Source: Ilex aquifolium (Eukaryota > Streptophyta > Magnoliopsida > Aquifoliales > Aquifoliaceae). From it: a stretch of 64,000 bases of DNA. The stretch lies in NCBI GenBank assembly GCA_951799425.1, contig OX637404.1:18810045-18874044 (forward strand), in the 5' to 3' direction. The position numbers and the translations under genes were made by a program. Below are positions 33,656 through 45,200 of this stretch, one piece after another (position 1 is the stretch's first letter; every line of letters starts with the position of its first letter). The notes below the pieces were generated by a model that saw only the letters and a list, made by a program, of their open reading frames with translations, ran no database searches and was not told the DNA's origin.

Positions 33656-34173
33656 CCCGTGCCTAAAGGCACGAAGTAACGAAAAATTGAATTAAAACTT
33701 GAAAAAAACTACCGTGCCTACAGACACTTTGCAACCTAAAATAAACCATCAATTTGAAATAATTTTTACATCATTTACTTCAATTAAATAAATTGAAATC
33801 AATCTACTCCCCACTAATTTTTCAAAAATTTCGACCAAACTTCCTCTAAAAATAGGAGTCCAAGAAGATTTCAACCTGTCTACAAAACTCACAATCATAC
33901 ATAACAATCATAATAATGGCTAGTATCAATACAATTCAATTCTATTTCCACCACAATCATCATACATCACAACTCAATGCCATACCCAACTATTAATTCA
34001 AATCAAAACCAAACATAACCTCATAACCATGTGTAATTAGTTCGCCGTATTAAACACGGAATAAACAAAACACATGCAAACTGCACACAAAAAACATACA
34101 CATGCACAAATACAGAAAGAACTTCCTTCATCATCATCTTCTTTGGAGCTAGGAGTTACATTCTTTAAGAAGC

Positions 34174-34238
34174 TCACATGTTCTTAGCTTCTGATTTCTC
34201 AATTTCTTCCCATGTTTTGACTAATGACGGCCTCTTAT
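34174..34238 (-). pseudogene. Captured remorin-like exon fragment in Helitron H2
   Basis: After an acceptor (TTACTTCAG) the minus strand reads KRPSLVKTWEEIEKSEAKNM and then a stop. This closely resembles the start of the conserved C-terminal remorin region (KRLSLIKAWEESEKTKAENK). Remorins are plant plasma-membrane nanodomain proteins. Only about 20 residues are present, so this is a fragment, not a gene. The family assignment rests on recalled motif similarity. Confidence 0.5.
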
Positions 34239-35366
34239 CTGAAGTAAAACTCAAGGAAATTACTCAAGTGATAGGCAATAAATTTAATCACAGAGTACAA
34301 TGTGAATGAGTAAATAAAGTGACAGAGTCTACCCTTTTGATTGCTTTGGATGTAATCAATGGTGTGTCTTTACACACAATTGACTGGAGAAGAAGGTTCC
34401 ATGTAATCCCCTCATGAAGTTTTAGTTACTGATCATGGAGCAAAGTTGACTTGGAAATAGCAATTGGAAGCAATAAAAACTTGCTAAATAAGCCTACTTG
34501 ATCAGAGATGTCGCCGATCCAATTTCTGCAGGTATCTCAAGTATCGAGTTAAACGAAACATCTAATGATTTTAGCAAGTGAAGCCTGCCAAATGAGAATA
34601 AGAAGTATACAATGATGTAAGAAAGAGAGAGAATGAGAGAAAGACCTTAAAGAAAACCAATTAGCAGTTTAACAGTTAATTCAATGCATATCAACACACA
34701 ATCAATTCAAATCCATAAGTTGTCTAACAAAAGGATAACCTATTCACAGCCTTATCTCTGATCATCCAGATGACTTACATAATGGCTCATCATATTGGCA
34801 GCAACACCCAAAGCCTTATTATGCATTGGAGATACCTAGGTTCTTCTGTTTGGCAGCCTGTTCAAATCTGCTGGAATATCAAACAGTTAAATAAATGGGC
34901 CTGCATGAATGAGTAAATAAAGAGAAAAAATAATTTTCCTTGCTTTGATTTATTTTGGTGGTTTTGTTAATTTGTATGGACTGGGTGTTGTTTTTTGGTA
35001 GTTTGATTTTTTCTATTTTTTGATTGTTATTGGGTAACCCAGTTTAACTTTAACGTTATCAATATCAACGAAAAAAAATCAAGTTTTCCACCAAAAAGAC
35101 TATAACTCCGATCAATACACTTCGATACGAAAAACCGGCAAATCAAGTGATTAAAGTAAACAACTAATCCGAGAAAAATTCTGATCAACCAAGATAACAA
35201 ATAAAAAAATCACAATACCTCAATTTTATCACATAGCCTTACATAAATAATCAAACCACCAACCATACACCAAAGGAATACATAACTAATGTTGTCAACC
35301 AAACCATTAATAACGAACCAAATAAACACCAAAAAAATATTCAAAATTCACTTATTGAATTTTTTT

Positions 35367-35402
35367 TTAGTTAATGTATGTGCTTGAAAGCACTGTGTAA
35401 CA
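35367..35402 (-). mobile_element. Internal degenerate Helitron 3' terminus
   Basis: The plus-strand stretch from ttagttaatgtatgtgc to agcactgtgtaac mirrors the H1 terminus (ctagtaattgcccgtgcc ... ggcactgcgtgac). It keeps a 5-bp stem (GTGCT/AGCAC) but has TTAG in place of CTAG. The distance from here to the H2 5' end is 2.3 kb. Confidence 0.6.
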
Positions 35403-36562
35403 AAATAAAAATTAATAATTTTAAAAAAAATGACCATCAGTAAGAGAAAAGTAATGCATATAGTCCATTTAAGAGACCAAATAAGTTGCTAGACTTGATA
35501 AACAAAAATCTTTGGGCAGAATTTTCTTCAAGAATAAGACCCAAAGAATCTAACAACAAAGGCCTATACTAAATTAGAGACCAAAAATTTAAACAGTAAA
35601 CAAACAACAAAACAAAATAATGCGACTCAATCTCTTTTTTTTTTTTTTTTTGGTGAACCTCGACAGCACGAGGAAGTTTTATTGCTTTCCAGAAAAATTA
35701 CACCTAGCTAAGGGAACATATGTATCTTACCCCTCAATGCAATCTAATTACATGGAATAAATAAAAGAAATCAAAATATGCATGCTTAGAACAATAATTA
35801 TTATCCTATGCATGCTGCCTTCTTAACTAAAAAAGTCCAACTGATATAGGAACTCAGCTAGCTATAAGTGTCAAAGCATTCCAGCTGAACATGAAGAGAT
35901 GTCCAGGAAAAGAAGTCCAGCTGCAGCTCCAGCTGAACAGAGACGTGAACATTGAAAGAAATGTTACTGCTGCCTACTGATAATCTCTTTTAGCCCCAAT
36001 GACTTAGACTCATTTCTTTCATGGAGCAATGGTGTTTAAACCTATAATCCATATTGAATGCAATACCTAGACGTAAGATAATGAACAAAATCAAATTAGT
36101 TTTACTTAATCACCAAACGAAGTTATATTTTACTCCATCATTAACTGAGACAAATTACACAAACTAACGAATTATAAACAAAAACTCAAATTAAAACATA
36201 ACCAACAATCATAAATCATATTAAAGACAAACATATCATCCTAATTCAAATTCATTCAAAAGTACAAAATTTCTATAATGGTACAATACCATCATAATTA
36301 TATAAGTTTTCCCACAATCATATGTAACTGGTAATTACCTTCGTATTTCAAGCATCACATTGCAATAACAGGTTGCTAAGCTTTCTCTGCTAACCTTCCC
36401 AAATGAACTTTTAATAAAGAGAACACCGTGACAATATCAAAAAAGGGAAAAAAATAGAGAATAGAACATTGAGTCACAGGGTCAATCAAATAAAAACATC
36501 AACAGTAACAAAAAGTCTGAAAATAACAAAACAAAGAAAGAACAATGGTTAAAATAGCTTAC

Positions 36563-36644
36563 AATAATGGAAACTAATTGCAAATTTTTCCTTGCTGAGC
36601 GCCATGTTTTTTGCCTCCAATACGAAAATGTGGTCCTACTGCTC
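36563..36644 (-). other. Exon-like segment in Helitron H2
   Basis: Bounded by TTTTGCAG and a GTAAGC donor on the minus strand, it reads AVGPHFRIGGKKHGAQQGKI in one frame, with a stop shortly after. The parent gene is not recognised. Confidence 0.3.
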
Positions 36645-37689
36645 CTGCAAAACAAAACAAAGGATTTAGTTAGAAAATAATTAAACCCCAAGGGAACCCA
36701 ACAAATGACGTATAAATAGTCACAAAATCAAACAAACCCCATCCAAGGGATACATAAATTCAACCAACAACCTTTAGAAAACCAAGAAACCAAAGACAGA
36801 GGACCATACAGAAACCAAAAACCCAAATCCCTGTCAAGCATTTTCTCAAACATCTTGCGAGCAAGCCAAAAAAATGGAAATTAACAAAGCTGTGCGTGTT
36901 GTGCGTTTGGGTGTGTGTACGTGTGTGTTGTGCGTCTAGAGGGTGTGTGTGCGTTGAGTGTGCATACAGAATAAAGGGAGAGAAAGTGGAGCTGTGGAGG
37001 GAGAGAAAGGCGGGATATGGGCTGGGGTTTGGGTTTGGGTATGGTGGAGTTTGAAATGGAGTAAATAAGAGAGAGGGAGAGGAAGGAGAAGAACAGGGGA
37101 GGGGGAGGCAGACAAAGAGATGGAAATACCTGGCGAAGATGGGTGGCAGACCACTGTTGCTATCAGACGTCATTGGGTGATGATGGGTCGCCATTACCGT
37201 CGGGGCAGAGATAAAAGAGAAAGTGCAGAGAGAAAAGGGAGAGATTAAAGCACAGAGGTGAAGGAGAGAAATTGGTGGGGGTAACAGAGGAGAGCAAGGG
37301 GAAGATTTGAGAAGACGAAGGTGCGTTCTGGGTCTTTATCCGCAGAGAAGAGAGAGAGAGTTTGGCTTGGACTGCAGTGCTTGGATGCCGTGTGTGTGCA
37401 GCCAAAATCAGTGGGATTTGGGTTTTGGATGAGATTAGGGAAGATTTGAAAGATTTCGAAGAGAGAGAGAGGCGTGAGTCAGGAAACTGAGTTGGGCGGA
37501 AAAAAAAAATTTAGGACTAACTGTAGACCATTGGATCAAAATTTTTGAGATGATCTGAATCGTCTTTTATGTTGGGGTTACGTTGTCCGTTAGATTTGGT
37601 TATGTTTCGTGTCAAAACGATCTGGATCCCTCTTTGTCTTTTGGATTCAAACTTCGCTCTACTTTATTATATAGATTATTCGATTTTTC

Positions 37690-38480
37690 CATTATTAACA
37701 TAATTGCATCAAATTAATATAAAATTAATCTATAATTTTATCAAATTAATATCAAATTGACCTTTAATTTTTTTGATTAATATTAAATTTTATTCAATTA
37801 ACATTAAATTTTATCAAATTAACGCTAAATTGATATTAAATTTCATGCACCAAATTAACATTAAATTTTGCCAAATTAACATTGACATTCATCAAATTAA
37901 CATTCAATTCATCCAATTAATATTCAATTTTATTAAACTAATACCAAATTGATATTCAATTTCATAAAATTAACACTAAATTAATATTCAATTTTATCAA
38001 AATCACATTAAACTTCATCAAATTAATATTCAATTTGATCTAATTAACTATTAATTTTATTAAATTAATATTAAATTTTATCAAATTAATACAAGATTTT
38101 ACCAAATTAACGTGAAATTGATTTTAAATATTATAAATTTATTATTTTATTCCAACAAACTAATATTCAATCTCACCAAATTAATATTCAATTTCATAAA
38201 ATTAATACCAAATTAATATTTAATTTCATCAAATTAACCCAAAATTAACATTTAATTTCATCAATTTAACATCCAATTTATCAAATTAACATTAGTTTTT
38301 TGATTGAATTTTAAATTAGCATTTAATTTCATCAAATCAATACCAAATGATCATTCAATTTTTTGAATTTAATATTTAGTTTTATCAAATTAATATTATT
38401 TTTAAAAATTAATATTTTGTTTAATCTATTTTTTATAGGAAAGATTCTTTTTAATCCAATGAATATTTAATTTAATTTAA
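37690..38480. repeat. AT-rich minisatellite-like array (aattaacattcaattt units)
   Basis: About 800 bp is built of imperfect repeats of atcaaattaatattcaattt and aattaacattaaattt, with units of about 20-40 bp, right after Helitron H2. No coding potential is seen. Short tandem unit changes rather than a transposon explain it best. Confidence 0.75.
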
Positions 38481-38777
38481 TTAATACTAAAAATGATGGT
38501 TTCTATTACTTTAAGCTTATTTTATATGACCAAGGGTAAATTTAGCAACCCATAAAAGAATAAGTCATCATCATATCACATTTTTTTGCTTGACAATAAC
38601 GGTATTAAACGTCAAGAATAATTTGTAAAACGTGTATATAAATTATAGGAGTGTACAATGATTTTTAAAAATAAAAAAGATTGAGTGAAATATGATTTAA
38701 ATTTAAGAATTTTCATTGAAATTTACCCTATTATTAATCATATAAAGCCAATTCTATATCATTTTAGTGTTACTTAC

Positions 38778-39356
38778 TGATGGACCAAGTCCAAGGGCCC
38801 AGCTCATGTTACAAGCCCAAGGGCCCAACTTCAAGAGGTCCAGTTAGCCAAGCCCAAAGAGATCTACACCCAGTCAAGCTCATCAGGGAGCTACATCAGC
38901 TTAGCTACGTCATCAGGAGAGCATCCAGGAGCCTCACCTTCACCACCTTGGAAAGAGTCAGCCCTCACTCCATCCTTGACCGAGTCTCATGGAGAGCACC
39001 TCAACCACCTCGCCCGTTGAGAAGAAGTCGTGAGCTCCGCTGACATAGATACTTAGTTGCTATTGAGTCGCCCCAATCTGTTAGAGAGCGACTATAAATT
39101 GTAAGTCCTACCAACACTTGGGGGGCAAGACACTCAACTGAGCACATAGCTTCTCTCTCACTCTAAGCTTGTACCCTCTGCTCTCCCTACACTCTTGAAT
39201 TAATAAAGCACCCGCGCGACCCTAGCCATTGAGAAGTGGACGTAGGTCAGATCGACCGAACCACTATAATTCTCGTCTTCTCTCTCTCTACTTTAATTAC
39301 TGCATTTACTACTCACACTTGACAGGTGGTGTACAAACCTAATTTGTGCATCATCA
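38778..39356 (+). mobile_element. Solo LTR of the Gypsy-type family, 579 bp
   Basis: It starts TGATGGACC and ends TTTGTGCATCATCA, with flanks CTTAC and CTCAC (4 of 5). The second half matches the LTRs at 5,302 and 8,543 in reverse orientation: actataaattgtaagtc (a TATA region), the ctcactctaagc region, gacgtaggtcag, and the end. No internal region or second LTR is nearby, so it is a recombination remnant. The frame at 38,780-39,043 is LTR sequence, not a gene. Confidence 0.75.
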
Positions 39357-40169
39357 CTCACAACCGACAACTTTACACAGCTATGTCCCTCACCTCGCAG
39401 CCTATCGGGTCCCATCCAACCAAACAACTTCCCCATCAGTGGACCAAATAAATGTAAGAAATTGAGTTCTCAATTTATAAAAATATAATAATGATTAAAA
39501 TTAATTTAATTTTTATTTATATAAATTTAATAGTATAAAATTTATCTTAATTTTTTAAAATACACAATTAAAGAAAACATCATTAATTCCAAATAATCTC
39601 ATTAATTTACACCTACATATCTCTTCTCTTTCCCCTACCTCTCTTTTATTTTTCTCTCTATTGACCTTAATTTTTAAATGTATAATTAAAGAAAAAAATA
39701 AAAATAAATTACTATTTAACATATAAATATTACACGATTAATATTCCATTTTTAATATTATAGTGTCTTCAGCAACATAAGTATTCCTAATATTCATATA
39801 TTATTTTATTATTTAGAGAAATGTTGAAATCATGTACACATATATGATATAACCTTCGAAAATCACATATACGTATAGGAATTTTTGTCTCTAAGACCAT
39901 CTTGATTCCGGACGTGGATCACAAGAGCTTCACATGACTTATACCTTTACTTATGGCACATTAAGTTATTTTTTCGTATCATACCGAAATTTATTATAAA
40001 ATAAAAGAGATGTTGTGTCATGATTATAATAAAAGTAGGAATGTTTAGAATCGATCTTAACAGTTTAGGATCAATCCTGAAGTTTTTTTGTTTTTATTTT
40101 TGTTTTTGGGCCGTAACTTGATCTCAAATGAATTAGAGCTAATCTTATTAAATCAGCATGACAAAATGG
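39357..40169. other. Block 3 backbone downstream of copy C
   Basis: No gene is seen. It includes gtcccatccaaccaaa (compare 17,970-17,990) and a run at 39,840-40,165 that aligns with 11,815-12,070 and 18,600-18,790. An unrelated AT-rich insertion separates the two. Confidence 0.6.
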
Positions 40170-41476
40170 TAGGAGGTGAGCTTGAGGGAGGGTGGAAATG
40201 ATATTGTCACAGCAAAGAAGAATGCTGTGGCAGCAGAAAATGCCCCAGCTCTATCCAGTATTTGTGACTGAATTGGATACTTGGAAGCAACAAATCTGGC
40301 AACAAACAGAGGGGTAAAGGCCAGTAAAATAAAAAGGGGAAATTACATCTAAACGCCGTGAAATTTGTCATTTAATCACTTAAATTTTTTAATATTTGAA
40401 ATATTATATACAGATTCCTTAAAGTTTGTACGCGCGTAATATTTAGACCCCTGCCGTTAATATCAGTTAGTATATCTATTAGTAAATTATACTCAAACTC
40501 TCTGAAGTTAGTAGAGGTGTAACACTTAGATCTCTCGAGTTTAAAATATTATACTTTGACCCCTTATTAGTTATAGAACTAACGAAATCTATTAAATGAT
40601 CAAATTATCCCAATTAAAGATAAAAAAATATTATATCCATTACAGTTTGACCATTTATTTGATTTTTTAGTTTTATTCCAATAGATAGTATAATTGTATG
40701 CAAATAAGTATTGAATTGAGTTCTTTGATATATTTATACTGATTACTATTTTTTTCTCAAAAAATTGGGGTTTTGTTTGGTTTTTATGTTAATGAATAAT
40801 ATAATGGAATATACAAATGTGTTGATTAGACTTATTTCAGATCTTCGTACTTGATGATGAAAAAATTTATCCATTGTGAAAAGTCCATTGTGGGACTTGT
40901 GTCTAAGTCCAACCCATCTTGTCAAGAATTCTAATTTGAATAGGATTCTACATATTATGGATAAGCTAAATTTAACCTTCAAATTTTAGGGGTTTAAGTA
41001 TTACACGCTTCAAATTGTAGGGATTTGGATGTAATTTACTGACGGACATTAACAGCAGGGTCTATGTGTTATGTATGTACAAACTTTAGGGAATTTGTGT
41101 ATAATATTTTAAATATTAAGGGATCTAAGTGATTAAATGACAAATCTCAAGAGATTTGAGTGTAATTTTCCAAGTGAAAGAAGGACAAGGAAGAGCAGAA
41201 GCAGTTGGCTACAATTTTGGACTGAACAGAGGGCTATTTCAGCTGTGCTGATGCTAAGTATAATGCAATTAATACCATTGGCCAGTCCCGATTCTGCTTG
41301 GGGTTAGGTGGGACGGTGTCGTTGCCCAGAGGAGGAGGAATAACTTCTTGTTCATGATGTTGAGGCTGCTCTTCCTGCACGATGGTGGATTTGGACGGGA
41401 TGAGATACCGACGACGGTGCTGGCAAGGTGGTGGCGGTGGCTGTGCCTGGTTAAGTCTTGGACAAGAAAAGTTCAT
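40170..41476 (-). pseudogene. Membrane-protein gene copy C, split by a MULE-type MITE
   Basis: The N-terminal part (from MNFSCPRLNQ at 41,476) and the first membrane segment (DWPMVLIALYLASA) match copies A and B. The sequence is interrupted at 40,336-41,171 by an 836-bp element and resumes with the code for the later membrane segments, down to about 40,170. The 3' end is shortened by about 50 bp relative to the others. The upstream DNA is unlike that of A and B, so the TATA box is gone as well. A pseudogene. Confidence 0.8.
40336..41171. mobile_element. MULE-type MITE inside gene copy C, 836 bp
   Basis: Ends GGGGAAATTACATC and, from the right, GGAAAATTACACTC form inverted repeats that continue through tttgtcatttaatcactta. 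The flanking 9-mers are aaataaaaa and aagtgaaag (6 of 9), consistent with an aged 9-bp duplication. Copies A and B are uninterrupted here, which fixes the insertion site. Confidence 0.75.
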
Positions 41477-41520
41477 CCTCCTCTTGATTGCAAAAATTGA
41501 CTTCTTGAAAATAATCACTT

Positions 41521-42071
41521 TTTTTTTTTTAATATTTATATAAAAATATATAAATAATTCAGATCAGATCATAATTAAATCGGATATAAATATATCTAAA
41601 TTTGAATCCGTGAAATATAAGATATCAAATTCGAATTCAAGTTCGAATTATCAATAAAAAAATATTAATTCATATCTGAATAATTATATTTGAGTCAGAA
41701 TTCGATCCATTTATAGGCCTATTGAAAAGTAACTCGAAGACAAAAACTTAACCGGTAAAATGGACAAAATTCTAGCCTGTCGAATGTAACCAACAAGTAG
41801 AGGCGTCAATTGGATCATTCAAGTGGATTTGTATTGTGTCGGAGTATCAGTGTTTCAATAAAGGGGTTAACTCACATGATGACTTTTGTTGGAATATTAT
41901 GGCCCTTCCCCTTTTCATATGTGCCTGTTAATTTGACGAGAATCGTAATCGGCGTTATGGTTGGATCACATTGTTATTAATTAATTTTATTGTGGGTATA
42001 AATTGAAATAATTGATCTTTGCAGGTAAAAATTGAAAATTTTATAATCTTTCGAGGTACAAACTGTCATTC
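41521..42071. other. Intergenic DNA with a MITE remnant just upstream of the next gene
   Basis: No gene is seen. It includes an AT-rich unit with cggatataaatat and aattcgaattc motifs. The end of block 3 is at about 41,850 (caagtagaggcgtcaattgg, also at 14,918). The run at 41,988-42,055 (gtataaattgaaataattga, ttcgaggtacaaactg) matches the inner inverted repeat of the 12,078-type MULE MITE. Confidence 0.55.
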
Positions 42072-42079
42072 TATAAATA
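42072..42079 (+). promoter_or_regulatory. TATA box of the 42.2-45.8 kb gene
   Basis: TATAAATA lies 143-150 bp upstream of the start codon, implying a leader of about 110-120 bases that contains a (CAC)n run at 42,162-42,187. It lies less than 20 bp from the MITE remnant. Confidence 0.55.
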
Positions 42080-42221
42080 TAAGGGCTTTTAACTCTTCAG
42101 TCCTCAATGGATCAGTCTTGCTTGCATCTGCTTGAGACGATACCACAACTACAATAGAGTAGCACCACCACCACCACCACCACCACCGTTTCGCTCTTCT
42201 CTGCACTCGAACTCTAAATCA

Positions 42222-45200
42222 ATGGCTTCCTCACCAACTTCCTCGACTCAGTCCACCTCCGATTCCGACAACTCCACCACTCAAACTCCATCACACCCGG
42301 TCCTCTTTCTCTACACACACACACACACACACACAAAACCCATGTATATATATGTATATCGTTTTGTTTTCTGTGTGATGCCTTAGCTCTGGGCTTTTTT
42401 TTTTTTTCAGGTTATTGCTAACGAAAATGGCGCTCATGATATGCTCCAGAAAAAGACGGAGGCTGGCGCGATCGACCTATTTAAGTAAGTTAAAAAATTC
42501 TTAAGATTTTTGCTGTGCAACTGCTTTTACTTTTAGATGAATTACATTTCTTTAGGAAGTTCATATTCTTCTGTAATTCTTTATTGTTTTGTGTGATTGA
42601 ATTGTTCCCATCATACTATAAAAACTTAATTAATTGAACTGGAGGGTTACTTTTGGTAGCCTCTGTTTGGATGCTAGAAAGGGAAAGAAAATGCAGAAAA
42701 TTATTTGCTGGGGATGCCATTTCCAAGCATTTTTTTTTACCCAGTTGATCTGTTTCCTGGGTGATGTTTGGATTTTCTGTGCCCTAATTGAATTTAAGGG
42801 AGAACTAGGGATTATGACTGACGGATAATTTAGGAATGTAGGGCAGGTAAGAAGTACAAAACCATCAGATGAGCAAGGTGGGGCCCCAGATATTTGTGGA
42901 AAAGCAAGTGATGGGCTCAGTTATATACTTAGGTAGATAGAATTATATGAGATCAAGTATGCATATGACCCAAAAGGTGAAAAAAAAAAAAAAAGAACTA
43001 TCTTAGTGATTGACTGAAATGTTGGAATCGACACAAAATTTGTGCTGATGTGAATGTTGGTATATAACAGCTATATTGGGTGTTCGATGTGGTGGCCAAT
43101 ATTTAGAGGGCTCGTGACATGAATCCCAATGCAAGATATTTGGCATTGACGTGTGCCATGTCAAAATAAAGTGTTTAGTTTCAGCTAGCCTTGGTTAAAT
43201 TGAATGGAAAGTTGACAATCATAATTGATTACTTATTAAGTTCGTGTACACACAAACAGGTATCTGATGGATCATTTTTTTACCTGTAAAGGAAATCTGT
43301 TGAATCACTGTGGATGGATCAGAGTCATTTACGAAAGGCAAGTGATAAAACATAATTGTTTAGTACAAAGTTAAAAAGGATGCATATAATCGTTAAGTAG
43401 ATAAAAACTGTCACAACGGTTTGCAGTGAACTATTGGAACATACATTAAATTATGTTGTCATGGGTGTCTTAATATAAGGTACATGGCATGCATTCATGG
43501 ATTCTAACTTTGCTGGAACAGGACATAGTTGTTGCATAGGCTGGGATTTAGGAATCAACTTATCCTATTACTCTGGCTGAAAATAGCAGACCAATGTGAT
43601 CCTTAACAGTAATTGTGTGATTATCTTAGTTGCTAATCAATAATTCTTCTTCTATTCTTCCCATTGTTGCATTTCAAAGTTTCTGTGGAAGATGTTGCAT
43701 GATAAATGGTTTATTCTTTTTAGGGTTGCGATGAGCGATCTAGCTCGTAACTGGAGTAGTTTTTCAACACTGTTTCTTTGATGTGTTTAAGAATTATTGT
43801 CTCTTTACAGTTCTGAATCTGTTCGCAGTCATGTAAAAACATTTTTAAATTGTCTGTTAACCACTTCACCAATTGGAAATAATGTCTGTTTTCCATTCTA
43901 AACATTAAGAAGAATAATAACATGTTTCCTAAGGGTAGTGTAGATTTGAAAGAATGTGCTGATTTTTTATTGTGCTCTGCACTTTCCAAAGCACATCAGT
44001 GGTATGCAACAATGCTCTGTGATGAAACATTCAGGAATGGTGATTAACATAAACATCAATGTGCCCATTTTACTCAAGCTTAGTTTACTGTTAGCAATTT
44101 TGATTGGCGTTGATGGAAATTGAATATCAACACCGCGTCTTTGTTTTGTAGAATTTTTGGTTTTCTTGCCTAAATGGACTTACTTTTGATATGTCATAGC
44201 TTGATGACTAATAGATTCAATTTTACTTGCCCAAAGGAAAAAAGATCCAATTTTCTTGCTCACTTCTGTACCAAATAAGAGCCCAGATGCCCAAGTTAAG
44301 CAAACAAGTTCTCTCATAGTTCTGATTTTTGAATATTTCTGAGCATCTTCTGGCTAGCATTCTTTCAAAATTTCTCCCTGTATTATTTCATACTCTCGCT
44401 GTGGCATTCAAGTGAACTGTGTGCTGCATTTCTATGATCTTGACAGATGTTATACAATCGATCCGGATTGATGCCATCTTTGTGTCTGTAGGGATATGAA
44501 CAGCAAGGAGTACATTGGAAAGTTCAAGAAGTATGAAGCTGACTACACTCGTCGATTAAAGGCAAAGTACTTCTCAGATAAGAATATCTATGGAGGTAAA
44601 CATTTTTTGTACGAGGTGACAAACATGGTCTAATTTTTTTTTTTGTTAACTGCATAAGTTAATAGAATGCAGCTTGTGCTAAGTTTATCAGTTCCTTTTT
44701 TTTTTGGGGGGGGGGATTTTGTGAATTATTATTTATGCATTTGTGCTCCAAATAATCTAATAAGCTGGGTTTTGATTCTTTTATGGAATGAATGTTGGCA
44801 AATAGTTTTATTGTATTTTAGTTTTTGCAAAATCATAGTTGAATATTCTTTTTCTTTAATGGGATATATGTTGGCAAATAGTTTTTATTCTATTCTTTTT
44901 GATAGATAAATTGCCTTCTGATTGTACTCATGTACCTTTAGTGTTCTACACATTGTCTTGATCAGCTGCTGCAATAAACAAACCTCTGTCATCCCCCCAC
45001 CCCACCCCCAATTCTTTTTTTGGGTTCTAGAGTTTACTATTTTTTGTAAATATTTTTGCTTTTTTATTATATTCGATATGCTAATGTCATTCACTTTAAG
45101 AGGCATGATATTGAACTCAGTGGTATGGGTTCTTTGACACCTAACCAGGTCGCCTATTGATTTGCACACTCCTGCAAATGTCAGTATGCGTCTAGAGAGA

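Larger units (their letters stand above)
33656..37675 (-). mobile_element. Helitron H2, non-autonomous, 4.0 kb, with captured exons
   Basis: On the minus strand it begins TCTATATAATAAAGTAGAGC and ends with the hairpin CGTGCC-TTTA-GGCACG followed by GGGCAATTACTAG, between host A (33,655) and T (37,676). Both ends match H1. A degenerate second 3' terminus lies inside at 35,367-35,402, so this may be a shorter Helitron extended by read-through. The interior has exon-like pieces with splice sites (34,174-34,238; 36,563-36,644) and a purine-rich segment near the 5' end (36,890-37,480). No Rep/helicase is visible. Confidence 0.85.

Noticed and set aside
35638-35760. T13 tract followed by ggtgaacctcgacagcacg, considered as a reversed SINE
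   Set aside because: No A/B box pair or clear target duplication could be found. Left as unassigned sequence in Helitron H2.
36760-37194. 144-residue minus-strand frame with Ser/Pro/His/Thr repeats
   Set aside because: It is low-complexity leader-like sequence at the 5' end of Helitron H2, with a CAG/GTATTTC donor inside. There is no domain and H1 has no matching protein.
38780-39043. 87-residue plus-strand frame rich in Ser/Arg/Pro
   Set aside because: It lies wholly in the solo LTR at 38,778-39,356 and has no domain.
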